Origin: Candidatus Brevundimonas phytovorans
Lineage (GTDB): Bacteria > Pseudomonadota > Alphaproteobacteria > Caulobacterales > Caulobacteraceae
Reading direction: 5' to 3'
Length of the DNA: 64,000 nt
Assembly (NCBI GenBank): GCA_029203145.1
Contig: CP119309.1
Span: forward strand, 2,257,001-2,321,000
A model generated the notes under the pieces. It was given only the letters and a program-made list of their open reading frames with translations, was not told where the DNA came from and ran no database searches. Positions within the stretch are counted from its first letter, which is position 1. Every line of letters starts with the position of its first letter. Shown here piece by piece: positions 28,972 to 36,777 of this stretch. Made by a program: the position numbers and the translations under genes.

Positions 28972-30309
28972 TTGCGCAATCTCGTCGCCGCCGTCGAAGC
29001 GATCGACCCGCTGGTCGTCACCGGCAAGGTGGCGGGCGTCAGCGGACTGCTGATCGAATCGCGCGGCGGCCTGTCGCGTCTGGCGGTCGGCGCCCGGGCC
29101 GAGATCGAGCGGCGCGGACAAGCCCCCCTGCCCGCCGAGGTCGTCGGTTTCCGCGACGCCAAGGCCCTGCTGATGCCCTTCGGTCCGGTCGAGGGCGTGG
29201 CCCCCGGCGCCGACATCAAGATCATCGACACCGCCGCCAGCGTGCGCCCGACGACGGCCTGGCTGGGCCGCATCATCGACGCCTTCGGCCTGCCCATCGA
29301 CGGTCTGGGGCCGTTGCCGCAAGGCGCCGTCCCCTACCCCCTGCGCGCCTCGCCGCCCCCGGCCCATTCGCGCGGCCGGGTGGGCGAGCGGCTGGATCTG
29401 GGCGTGCGCTCGATGGACGTCTTCACCACCACCTGCCGGGGTCAGCGCCTCGGCATCTTCGCCGGTTCGGGCGTGGGCAAGTCGGTGCTTCTGTCCATGC
29501 TGGCCAAGCAGGCCACCTGCGACGTCGTCGTCGTCGGCCTTATCGGCGAGCGGGGCCGCGAGGTCCGCGAGTTCATCGAGGAGACCCTCGGCGAAGAGGG
29601 CCTGAAGCGCGCCATCGTCGTCGTCGCCACCTCGGACGAACCGGCGCTGAAGCGGCGCCAGTCGGCCTATATGACCCTGGCCATCTCGGAATACCTGAGA
29701 GACCAAGGGCTGGAAGTCCTGTGCCTGATGGACAGCGTCACCCGCTTCGCCATGGCCCAGCGCGAGATCGGTCTGGCCGCAGGCGAGCCGCCGACGACCA
29801 AGGGCTATACGCCCACCGTCTTCACCGAACTGCCCAAGCTGCTGGAGCGCGCCGGTCCCGGCCCGATCCGCCCCGACGGTACCGAGGCCGGGCCGATCAC
29901 CGCCCTGTTCACCGTTCTGGTGGACGGCGGCGACCATGACGAGCCGATCGCCGACGCCGTGCGAGGCATCCTCGACGGCCACATCGTCATGGACCGCAAG
30001 ATCGCCGAGCGCGGCCGCTTCCCCGCCATCGACGTGCTGAAGTCGGTCAGCCGGACCCTGCCCGGCTGTCAGACCCCGCCCGAGCGTGAACTGAACCGCC
30101 GCGCCCGTCAGTGCCTGTCGGCCTATGCCAACATGGAAGAGCTGATCAAGATCGGCGCCTACCGCACCGGGGCCGACCCCATCGTCGACCGCGCCATCGC
30201 CCTGAACCCCGCGCTCGAGGACTTCCTCGGCCAGGACAAGGACGACCACACCAGTTTGAGCGAAAGCTTTGACCGTCTGGAAACCATTCTGAACCAAGGA
30301 ATGGTCTAA
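28972..30309 (+). CDS. fliI: Flagellum-specific ATPase FliI
   Basis: A 445-residue ATPase of the flagellar type III export apparatus, related to the F1 beta subunit. Walker A is G-S-G-V-G-K-S (165-171); Walker B-like is C-L-M-D-S-V-T-R-F-A. The R-G-R-E-V-R-E-F-I motif follows Walker A. The start is TTG 28972, since the conserved N-terminus (L-V-A-A-V-E-A-I-D) begins there. fliJ follows after 19 bases. The two form the ATPase and stalk of the export gate whose membrane parts (flhB, fliR, fliQ) lie at 57-59 kb. Confidence 0.96.
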   Translation: MRNLVAAVEAIDPLVVTGKVAGVSGLLIESRGGLSRLAVGARAEIERRGQAPLPAEVVGFRDAKALLMPFGPVEGVAPGADIKIIDTAASVRPTTAWLGRIIDAFGLPIDGLGPLPQGAVPYPLRASPPPAHSRGRVGERLDLGVRSMDVFTTTCRGQRLGIFAGSGVGKSVLLSMLAKQATCDVVVVGLIGERGREVREFIEETLGEEGLKRAIVVVATSDEPALKRRQSAYMTLAISEYLRDQGLEVLCLMDSVTRFAMAQREIGLAAGEPPTTKGYTPTVFTELPKLLERAGPGPIRPDGTEAGPITALFTVLVDGGDHDEPIADAVRGILDGHIVMDRKIAERGRFPAIDVLKSVSRTLPGCQTPPERELNRRARQCLSAYANMEELIKIGAYRTGADPIVDRAIALNPALEDFLGQDKDDHTSLSESFDRLETILNQGMV

Positions 30310-30328
30310 CCGTGATCTGGAACACCTT

Positions 30329-30742
30329 ATGACCGCCTGGGCTCAATCCTTGATCCGCATCTCCAACTACGAAGTCGAGACGCTGCAGAAGCGTCTGGCC
30401 GAGGTCGCCGCCCGCAAGGCCGAGGCCGAGATGCGCGTCGCCGTGCTGGACGCCGAGGTCGAGATCGAGCGCCAGAACGCCCGTCTGGACCCGACCTCCG
30501 GCATGATGCTGCAAGCCTACCTCAAGGGCTGGGCGCTGAAGCGCGCTGACGCCGAAGGCCTGGTCGCCGCTGTCGGCGCCGAGGAAGAAGGCGCCCGCGA
30601 CGCCCTGACCAGCGCCTTCGAGGAGTTGAAGAAGTTCGAGCACGTCGCCGAGGCGACCCGCCTCAGCAAGCTGCTCGCCGCCGCCAAACGCGAAACCGCC
30701 GCCTTCGACGAAATGGGCCTGAGGCGCCGTGCGGGGGGCTGA
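30329..30742 (+). CDS. fliJ: Flagellar export stalk protein FliJ
   Basis: A 137-residue, almost entirely helical coiled-coil protein directly downstream of fliI, matching FliJ in size, position and composition. FliJ forms the central stalk of the FliI hexamer and contacts FlhA. Sequence is poorly conserved in this family, so assignment rests on the coiled coil (E-V-E-T-L-Q-K-R-L-A-E-V-A) and operon position. Confidence 0.9.
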   Translation: MTAWAQSLIRISNYEVETLQKRLAEVAARKAEAEMRVAVLDAEVEIERQNARLDPTSGMMLQAYLKGWALKRADAEGLVAAVGAEEEGARDALTSAFEELKKFEHVAEATRLSKLLAAAKRETAAFDEMGLRRRAGG

Positions 30743-30751
30743 CACGCCTCT

Positions 30752-30779
30752 AGATCCTCCCCCGCGCGCGGGAGAGGAT
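30752..30779 (+). repeat. Outer-arm remnant of the inverted-repeat family before the xylanase gene
   Basis: GATCCTCCCCCGCGCGCGGGAGAGGAT is the outer hairpin of the repeat family without the rest. Its right stem contains GGAGAGG, which sits at the right distance to serve as the xylanase Shine-Dalgarno. Confidence 0.7.
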
Positions 30780-31847
30780 ATGTCGCGCCGCGCCCTGCTA
30801 GCCTCGACGCTCGCCCTCGCTGCCTGCGGTCCCGGCGAAGCGGCCACGCCGGTTCCGAGCGGCCCCGTCCGCCCGCTGAAATCCCTCGCCCCCTTCCCCG
30901 TCGGCACGGCCTGCATGACGGGCCAACTGTCGGACCCGGCCTGGGTCAGGCTGGCGTCCGATCACGTCTCCCAGCTCACGCCCGAGTGGGAGATGAAGAT
31001 GGAGTACATCCTCCAGGCCGACGGCTCGCTGCGCTTCGACGCGCCCGACCGCATCGCCGTCTTCGCCCGCGATCACGGCCTGCGCCTCTTTGGCCACGCC
31101 CTGATCTGGTACGCGCAGGACCACCCCTGGTTCAAAGCCCTGACCGGCGACCGCGCCCGTTTCGCCGCCGAATACGACCGCTATATCGCCGAAGTCGCTG
31201 GCCGCTGGCGCAGCCAGATCGTCGGCTGGGACGTGGTCAACGAGCCGGTGACGCACGACGGCAAGGGCTTGCGCGACTGCGTCTGGAGCGAGGGTCTGGG
31301 CGGGACCGACGCCTATATCATCCGCGCCTTCGAGCAGGCGAGGCTGGCCGCGCCCGAAGCGGTCCTCTTCCTCAACGACTACGACCTCGAGAACAATCCG
31401 GTGAAGGGCGCCACCTATCTGCGGCTGGTCGAACGGCTGCTGAAGGCGGGCGCCCCGGTCACGGGTCTGGGCACGCAGAGCCATCTCGACATCGATATTC
31501 CCGCAGGACAGGCCGCCGCCTTCATGCGCGAGCTGGCCCAGTTCGGCCTGCCCATCCACGTCGCCGAACTGGACGCCTCGCTACGGAGCGGAAACCGCCT
31601 GTTCGACCTGAAGCCGCGCCAGCAGCGGATCGCGCAACAGACCGCCCGCGTCGCCGAACTGGCGGAGGCCTTCATGGCCCTGCCCCGCGCCCAGCAGTTC
31701 GCCTTCACCGTCTGGGGCCTGCGCGACACCGACAGCTGGCTGCGGCGCGGGTCCGAGGACGACGGCAAGGACAGCCCCCTGCTGTTCGACGCGGCGGGCC
31801 GGGCCAATCCGATGTTCCACGCGTTGGCTTCATCCTTCTCCCCTTGA
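30780..31847 (+). CDS. GH10 endo-1,4-beta-xylanase lipoprotein
   Basis: A 355-residue glycoside hydrolase family 10 enzyme that would cut beta-1,4-xylan. The signal (S-R-R-A-L-L-A-S-T-L) ends in a lipobox L-A-A-C, with a twin-Arg start. The acid/base is Glu155 in W-D-V-V-N-E-P and the nucleophile Glu263 in H-V-A-E-L-D; W-E-M-K, H-A-L-I-W and F-T-V-W-G also match. ATG 30780 is preferred to an in-frame start inside fliJ because the signal peptide begins there. It lies 37 bases after fliJ and may be transcribed with the flagellar genes. Confidence 0.9.
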   Translation: MSRRALLASTLALAACGPGEAATPVPSGPVRPLKSLAPFPVGTACMTGQLSDPAWVRLASDHVSQLTPEWEMKMEYILQADGSLRFDAPDRIAVFARDHGLRLFGHALIWYAQDHPWFKALTGDRARFAAEYDRYIAEVAGRWRSQIVGWDVVNEPVTHDGKGLRDCVWSEGLGGTDAYIIRAFEQARLAAPEAVLFLNDYDLENNPVKGATYLRLVERLLKAGAPVTGLGTQSHLDIDIPAGQAAAFMRELAQFGLPIHVAELDASLRSGNRLFDLKPRQQRIAQQTARVAELAEAFMALPRAQQFAFTVWGLRDTDSWLRRGSEDDGKDSPLLFDAAGRANPMFHALASSFSP

Positions 31848-31856
31848 GGGAGAAGG
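31834..31856. repeat. Hairpin CCTTCTCCCC/GAGGGAGAAGG at the xylanase stop
   Basis: An outer-arm hairpin like that of the element at 47-199. The TGA stop of the xylanase (31845-31847) lies in its loop. It may help terminate transcription from the plus strand. Confidence 0.65.
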
Positions 31857-31864
31857 CCAAGACA

Positions 31865-31897
31865 GAAAAAACGCCCGCCGGTTTCCCGGCGGGCGCT
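31865..31897 (-). terminator. Rho-independent terminator of ctrA
   Basis: On the minus strand a strong hairpin (CGCCCGCCGG, GAAA loop, CCGGCGGGCG) is followed by six T residues. It lies about 40 bases after the ctrA stop. Confidence 0.9.
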
Positions 31898-31934
31898 TCC
31901 AATTCCAGACCTGAGTGGAGGCTCAGGCGGTCAA

Positions 31935-32636
31935 TCAGGCGGCGACGTTGATCGCGCCTTCCGACGGGTCGCGCAGGACATAGCCCCGGCCCCAGACGGT
32001 TTCGATGTAGTGCTTGCCGTTCGCCGCCGTCGCCAGCTTCTTGCGCAGCTTGCAGATGAAGACGTCGATGATCTTCAGCTCGGGCTCGTCCATGCCGCCA
32101 TAGAGATGGTTCAGGAACATTTCCTTGGTCAGGGTCGTGCCCTTGCGGAGCGAGAGCAGCTCCAGCATCTGATATTCCTTGCCGGTCAGGTGCACGCGGT
32201 GACCGTCGACCTCGACCGTCTTGGCGTCCAGGTTCACGGCGATCTCGCCGGTGTGGATGATGGCCTGGGCGTGACCCTTGGAGCGACGGACCACGGCGTG
32301 GGTGCGCGCGATCAGCTCGTCCTTGTGGAAGGGCTTGGTCAGATAGTCGTCGGCGCCGCCGCCGAAGGTCTTGACCTTGGTTTCAATCTCGTGCGTGCCC
32401 GAGAGGATCATGACCGGCGTATTGATCTTGCCGACGCGCAGCTGACGCAGAACCTCGAGGCCGCTCATGTCGGGCAGGTTCAGGTCCAGCAGAATGAGGT
32501 CGTAGTCATAGATCTTGCCCAGATCGATGCCTTCTTCACCCAGGTCGGTCGTATAGACATTAAAGCCTTCCGACTTGAGCATCAGTTCGATGCTCTGGGC
32601 GGTGGCGTGATCGTCTTCAATCAGCAGGACGCGCAT
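31935..32636 (-). CDS. ctrA: Cell-cycle master response regulator CtrA
   Basis: A 233-residue OmpR-type response regulator. The receiver has the acidic pair near residue 8, phosphoacceptor Asp51 (L-L-D-L-N-L-P-D-M-S-G) and K-P-F. The winged-helix C-terminal domain ends R-G-Y-V-L-R-D followed by a tail finishing in Ala-Ala, the ClpXP degradation signal known for CtrA. CtrA binds TTAA-N7-TTAA to silence the origin and drive flagellar, division and other genes. It is phosphorylated by CckA through ChpT; cckA is also in this window. Its upstream region carries four GANTC sites. Confidence 0.98.
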   Translation of the reverse strand: MRVLLIEDDHATAQSIELMLKSEGFNVYTTDLGEEGIDLGKIYDYDLILLDLNLPDMSGLEVLRQLRVGKINTPVMILSGTHEIETKVKTFGGGADDYLTKPFHKDELIARTHAVVRRSKGHAQAIIHTGEIAVNLDAKTVEVDGHRVHLTGKEYQMLELLSLRKGTTLTKEMFLNHLYGGMDEPELKIIDVFICKLRKKLATAANGKHYIETVWGRGYVLRDPSEGAINVAA

Positions 32637-32699
32637 TCATGCCCCTCCAGGCAAAGCTTGGCTGCGACCGCCGAGAAGACGACGACCGGGTAACCTTGT

Positions 32700-32820
32700 T
32701 CCAACGTTAACGGGTCAAAACCTTAAGAAGGGTTAACGGGTCCCGATATGAAACGCTTAGGCTGATTTGCGAATCGCCGTCGAGAGTCCCGAGTCAAGGA
32801 TTCGTTAATTTATTAACCAT
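32700..32820. promoter_or_regulatory. ctrA control region: GANTC cluster and CtrA-like sites
   Basis: Four CcrM methylation sites lie within 33 bases: GAATC 32771, GAGTC 32784, GAGTC 32791, GATTC 32799. TTAA motifs at 32805 and 32813 (TTAACC) adjoin them. Nearer ctrA, an 11-base direct repeat GTTAACGGGTC occurs at 32706 and 32732, with TTAA at 32723. In Caulobacter, ctrA has a CcrM-sensitive promoter and CtrA autoregulation; this layout matches but with more methylation sites. The 373-bp gap also serves the divergent gene at 33010. Confidence 0.75.
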
Positions 32821-33009
32821 GTGGCGCGACATGCCCCCTTGACGCGCGAAACATTCCCCCGTCGCGCACCCAATCGTCCACAGCCAATCCCGCGCCCGAC
32901 AAGGCGAAGCGTCCGATTCTGACGTGCATTAGGACAAGATTCCTAGCCCACCCCGTCGCCGACCCTAGGATGGGGTCACAGAAAAAGACGTTCGGGAGCA
33001 ACTGACGAC

Positions 33010-33396
33010 ATGGAATCCTATCGGGCCGAGCCCTATCGCGTGCCGGTGACGGAGGGCGACCGCATCCGCGCCGACGCGGCCCTGCATCTGGCGGCCTACG
33101 CCTTCGGCGCGCCGGCGTCCGAGATGCTGCGGCGCGAGCGGACGCGGCCCCGCGCCTGTCGCGCCCGCTGGTCGGCCATGTATCTGGCCCATGTCTCCTA
33201 TGGCTGGCCGCTGGAGCGGGTCGGCCACGCCTTCGGCCTGAACCGCGCCACGGCCTCGACCGCCTGCCGCTGGGCCGAGGATGCGCGCGACAACGATCGG
33301 TACGACGCGGTCATGGACGGGCTGGAGGCCTGTCTGCGCGCGGTGTCGGAACTGCCCGCCATCGACCTGGCCGCGACGCCGGGCGGCGGCCGATGA
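33010..33396 (+). CDS. DnaA domain IV-like helix-turn-helix protein
   Basis: A 128-residue protein whose centre resembles the DNA-binding domain IV of DnaA: a first helix ending in a basic stretch (L-R-R-E-R-T-R-P-R-A-C-R-A-R), Y-L-A-H-V-S-Y-G-W-P-L-E-R-V-G, then H-A-F-G-L-N-R-A-T-A-S-T-A-C-R-W-A-E-D matching the signature helix. There is no AAA+ domain. It could bind DnaA-box-like DNA and compete with or assist DnaA. It is divergent from ctrA and overlaps the next gene by four bases (ATGA). Function not established. Confidence 0.8.
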   Translation: MESYRAEPYRVPVTEGDRIRADAALHLAAYAFGAPASEMLRRERTRPRACRARWSAMYLAHVSYGWPLERVGHAFGLNRATASTACRWAEDARDNDRYDAVMDGLEACLRAVSELPAIDLAATPGGGR

Positions 33397-34115
33397 GCCG
33401 GCTGCTGGAACGGGCGCGCGCCCTGCTGGACCGTCCCGGCGCCTGGCTGGACCAGTCGGGCGCCGCCTACCCCCTGCGGCTCGGCGGCGACCGGCGCGGG
33501 CGGGTGGTGCTGACCCTGGACGAGACGGCGTTCCGCGCCCTGATCGAGCGGCCCGGCCTGAAGCGGCGCGACGGCGGCGGCTGGCTGCCCCGCCCCCAGC
33601 CCGCGACCAACACCTCGCTTTCGCCCTCGCCGCCGCCCGGCCGCCCCGGCCTGATCGAGGGCGAACGCCCCGTCATGGAGCCTGACGGCCGCCTGAGCCT
33701 GCGCCGCGCCAATCTGGGGGAAAGCCCGATCGCCTGGCTGGCCCGGCGCAAGGACGCCTCGGGCCGGCCCTGGCTCAGCCCTGCCGAGGTCGCCGCGGGC
33801 GAGCGGCTGCGGCAGGAGGCCGAGACGGCCCTCAGCAGCCCCTCGCTCACCATGCGCTGGGACGCCCTGCCTCGCGCCGGCGGCGGCTCCTCGGCCCGCG
33901 TCGAGCCGACCGATCGCGCCTTGTCGGCCTCAGCCCGCGTCGAGGCCGCGCTTTCCGCCTGCGGCCCGTGCCTGCGCGCCCTGGTCGAACACGTCTGCAT
34001 CCACGGCACGTCGCTGCAACTGGCGGAACAGACCCTCTCCCTGCGGCGCCGCCAGGGCAAGACCGTGCTGAAACAGGGCCTGCAGGCCTTGGCCGACCAC
34101 TATGGCCTCGGCTGA
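33393..34115 (+). CDS. DUF6456 domain protein, probable DNA-binding
   Basis: A 240-residue basic protein with the DUF6456 region in its second half (N-L-G-E-S-P-I-A-W-L-A-R-R-K, then L-S-P-A-E-V-A-A-G-E-R-L-R near residue 140, ending in a helical block with L-Q-A-L-A-D-H-Y-G-L). The C-terminus looks like a sigma-70-region-4-type helix-turn-helix, suggesting DNA binding. The start overlaps the stop of the DnaA-like gene, so the pair is translationally coupled. Family function is unknown; proximity to ctrA hints at a cell-cycle role. Confidence 0.78.
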   Translation: MSRLLERARALLDRPGAWLDQSGAAYPLRLGGDRRGRVVLTLDETAFRALIERPGLKRRDGGGWLPRPQPATNTSLSPSPPPGRPGLIEGERPVMEPDGRLSLRRANLGESPIAWLARRKDASGRPWLSPAEVAAGERLRQEAETALSSPSLTMRWDALPRAGGGSSARVEPTDRALSASARVEAALSACGPCLRALVEHVCIHGTSLQLAEQTLSLRRRQGKTVLKQGLQALADHYGLG

Positions 34116-34188
34116 GAAAGGACGCGCCAGAGCCCGAAGACCGTGACAGATTGCGCGCTCCCTCATCCGCACGCAGTTGGGAAGACTG

Positions 34189-34683
34189 ATGCTCAAAGCC
34201 CTTTCCATCGCGGCGGCTGCGGCCGGCCTGGCGGTCGGCTCCGCCCCGGCCCAAGCCCAGTCGGGATTTGAAGCCGAGCCCTTGGCCGAGGGCCGCCCCT
34301 GCGGCTTCGCCGACGTCGTGGGCCTGTGGCAGGGTCAGATGGTGACGGCGGGCGAAACGGGGGTCGAGGCCCACTACGCCCTGGCGCCCCACGACTATCT
34401 GCGGTTCCGCGCCGACGGCGGCATGATGTATTTCGGCTCGAACCGCGCGCAAACCGACGTGGCGGCCATCCACGCCCGCCTTGATGAGATCGATCAACTG
34501 GACGGCGTCACCTACCGCGCAGAGGTCCCCTCGCCGGGGGTGCTGCTGCTGATGCGCGACGGCGCGCCGTTCCAGGGCTTTACCTGCACCGTGGCCCCGC
34601 CGCGCGACGGAAAGGCGGTGCTGATCTGGAGCCAGTTGAAAGGCCTTCCCCCGCTGAAGCGTATCCAGACCCGACTGGACTAG
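34189..34683 (+). CDS. Secreted protein of unknown function
   Basis: A 164-residue exported protein with a standard signal peptide (residues 1-24, A-Q-A-Q cleavage). The mature part is a compact mixed domain with two cysteines (R-P-C-G-F and F-T-C-T) that could form a disulfide. ATG 34189 has a GGGAAG ribosome binding site. It follows the DUF6456 gene by 73 bases and may be separately transcribed. No family is recognised. Confidence 0.75.
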   Translation: MLKALSIAAAAAGLAVGSAPAQAQSGFEAEPLAEGRPCGFADVVGLWQGQMVTAGETGVEAHYALAPHDYLRFRADGGMMYFGSNRAQTDVAAIHARLDEIDQLDGVTYRAEVPSPGVLLLMRDGAPFQGFTCTVAPPRDGKAVLIWSQLKGLPPLKRIQTRLD

Positions 34684-34687
34684 GCGA

Positions 34688-34721
34688 TAAAAAGCCCGCC
34701 CCGGACGAACCGGAGCGGGCG
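34688..34721 (-). terminator. Rho-independent terminator after the amidohydrolase gene
   Basis: On the minus strand a hairpin (GCCCGCTCCGG/CCGGGGCGGGC, short loop) is followed by five T residues. It lies about 160 bases after the amidohydrolase stop. The stem could also slow plus-strand transcription from the secreted-protein gene. Confidence 0.8.
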
Positions 34722-34880
34722 AAGTCGAGGGATCACACAATCAGGTGACGCGCCCTGCAGGTCAGGCGCATCAAGCCGGCGCGATCAGAGGCCTTTCCGG
34801 ACACCCCCATCGCCTCACCCAAAGCGCATTAATTGACGAAGATGTCAATACGACCTTTCAGGCGTGAGGCAGAGCCAGGG

Positions 34881-36233
34881 TCAGGCGGCGTCCTTGACCA
34901 GGACCCCGTCCTTCATGATGACGGCAAGGTTCCGCGCGGGGTCCGAGAGCAGGTTGAGGTCAGCCACCGGATCGCCATTGACCAGCAGAAGATCGGCGAG
35001 CGCGCCCGGCTCGATCACGCCGAGGCGCCCCTCATAGGGGCTGCGCAGACCAGACAGGGCCAGCAGGGCGGCGTTGTCGTGGGTCGCCATCTTCAGCGCC
35101 TCGCCGGCCCCGTACCAGCGCAGCAGCTTCGGCAGATAGTGGGCCTGGCGAACGGCGCCCCTGGGATTGAGCTGAATGTCCGTGCCGAAGCCCACCTTGA
35201 GCCCCAGTCGCCGGGCCAGGCCATAGGCGCGGTCCGTGCCCTCGGCGACCTGACGATATTTCCGTTCATTGGCCGAGCCGGGCGCCGTGGGAATGGCGTC
35301 CTCGTCCTCCAGGAAGGGCTGAAGGCTGAGCCAGACGCCCTCATTCGCCATCCGCCGCATCGTGGCCTCGTCCAGCAGCTGGCCGTGCTCGATGCATTTC
35401 ACCCCGCAGTCGATCGCCCGGTTGATGGCGCGGGGCGTATAGCCATGCACCATCACATAGGTCCCCCAGTCCTCGGCGGCCCCGACCGCCGCGCGGATTT
35501 CCTCGGGGCTGAACTGGGTGACGTCCAGGGGGTCGAAGTTGGAGCTGACCCCGCCGCCGATGGCCAGCTTGATCTGGCTGGCGCCCTGGAACAGCTGCTC
35601 GCGCACCCTTTCCAGAACCTGGGGCACGCCGTCCGCCACGGCCAGATAGCCGGCGCGTTCATGCGCCGTCAGTTCGCGGTTCCACGGCGACGGCAACTGG
35701 TTGATCGCCCGCGATTCCCCATGTCCCGAGGTCTGGGAGATGATGGCCCCCGACGGCCAGATTCGCGGCCCCGCCACGAAGCCCTCGTCGATGGCCCGCT
35801 TGAGGCCGAAGGTCGGCCCCCCGGCGTCCCGGACCGAGGTGAAGCCGCACATCAGGAAGTCGCGCGCGGCGGCGGCCTGGCGAATCTGCAGATAATGGGG
35901 GTCGGCGCTGCTGAACTCGAGCGCTGGCAGGTTGTAGAATTCCAGATGGGCATGGATGTCGATCAGACCCGGGATCAGGGTTCTGTCGCGCCCGTCGATC
36001 ACCCGGCCGCCTGTGGTCAGCCCGGCCCCCACGGCCGCGATCGTCTGGCCCCGCACCAGGACGTCGGCGGGCCCCGAGACGGCGGCGGACCGCCCGTTGA
36101 ACACGCGCACTTGTCGAAACAGGGTCTCGGCCGGGCGATCGACCTGAAATGCCTGCCCGCCCGTCGCCAGGGCCAGACCCCCCGAAACGATCCCGCCGGC
36201 CAGAACCGCCCTGCGATCCAGATGGCCCATCAC
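34881..36233 (-). CDS. Exported metal-dependent amidohydrolase
   Basis: A 450-residue amidohydrolase-superfamily enzyme close to the imidazolonepropionase/prolidase-like group. A signal peptide with two Arg (D-R-R-A-V-L-A-G-G) implies Tat export. Metal ligands are H-A-H in L-I-D-I-H-A-H, a Lys in Q-I-K-L-A that may be carbamylated, His in V-H-G-Y-T, His in I-E-H-G and Asp in G-F-G-T-D. The family often hydrolyses dipeptides with C-terminal Xaa-Arg/Lys/Pro or similar amides; the real substrate is unknown. It stands alone with its own terminator. Confidence 0.9.
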   Translation of the reverse strand: MMGHLDRRAVLAGGIVSGGLALATGGQAFQVDRPAETLFRQVRVFNGRSAAVSGPADVLVRGQTIAAVGAGLTTGGRVIDGRDRTLIPGLIDIHAHLEFYNLPALEFSSADPHYLQIRQAAAARDFLMCGFTSVRDAGGPTFGLKRAIDEGFVAGPRIWPSGAIISQTSGHGESRAINQLPSPWNRELTAHERAGYLAVADGVPQVLERVREQLFQGASQIKLAIGGGVSSNFDPLDVTQFSPEEIRAAVGAAEDWGTYVMVHGYTPRAINRAIDCGVKCIEHGQLLDEATMRRMANEGVWLSLQPFLEDEDAIPTAPGSANERKYRQVAEGTDRAYGLARRLGLKVGFGTDIQLNPRGAVRQAHYLPKLLRWYGAGEALKMATHDNAALLALSGLRSPYEGRLGVIEPGALADLLLVNGDPVADLNLLSDPARNLAVIMKDGVLVKDAA

Positions 36234-36383
36234 CCGCCTCCCGAAGCCGCGCCCGCGCCGCGCACGCCGCTCGATGAACGAAGGTGTCCTCGGACAGTTC
36301 CCTCAGGCCAAGGTCGAAGCCTCGGCGGCGCCGATGGGTCTCAGACCTGGAAAGCGCTCTGAAGGCGTGGCTGCTGTGGGTGG

Positions 36384-36611
36384 TTAGCGGACGCTAGGTG
36401 GGAACTTATCTGACCACGCCTTCATCCGCTTCCGCATCCAGCCTGCGAGGACGATGAAGGCGGCTGAGGCCAGGGTCATGGTCGCGCAGAAAAGCGCGGC
36501 GGGTTTGTCGCCATCTTGCAGGAAGGCGATGGCAAGAAAGAGAGAACCCGCAAGCACCAGCACTCCCACAAGCTGGGCCGCGCGGGAGAGCATCGAGTAG
36601 GTTCTGAGCAT
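36384..36611 (-). CDS. Small two-helix membrane protein
   Basis: A 75-residue protein with two membrane segments (about residues 10-30 and 40-60) and a Lys/Arg-rich C-terminal tail (G-W-M-R-K-R-M-K). ATG 36611 is chosen; a TTG four codons earlier is possible. Codon choice is less GC-biased than its neighbours and it has no partner gene nearby. It could be a recent arrival. No family is recognised. Confidence 0.5.
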   Translation of the reverse strand: MLRTYSMLSRAAQLVGVLVLAGSLFLAIAFLQDGDKPAALFCATMTLASAAFIVLAGWMRKRMKAWSDKFPPSVR

Positions 36612-36777
36612 ACCGTCAGCCAAGGATATTTTTCGTAGGTCCGCAATGGGTCGGGAGCGGACATCACCGTCGATGTGGTGTGCGATGTTGGCGCCCCAGG
36701 GTGGCAGGCTCAGGACGCGACGCGGCTTCTATACGGCGGCTCGTGGGACGAAGAACCAGGGTCGCTGCGGACGGCGT

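Noticed and set aside
32805..32818. Canonical CtrA box TTAA-N7-TTAA before ctrA
   Set aside because: The two TTAA motifs are separated by four bases, and those at 32723/32733 by six. They are reported only as CtrA-like half-sites.
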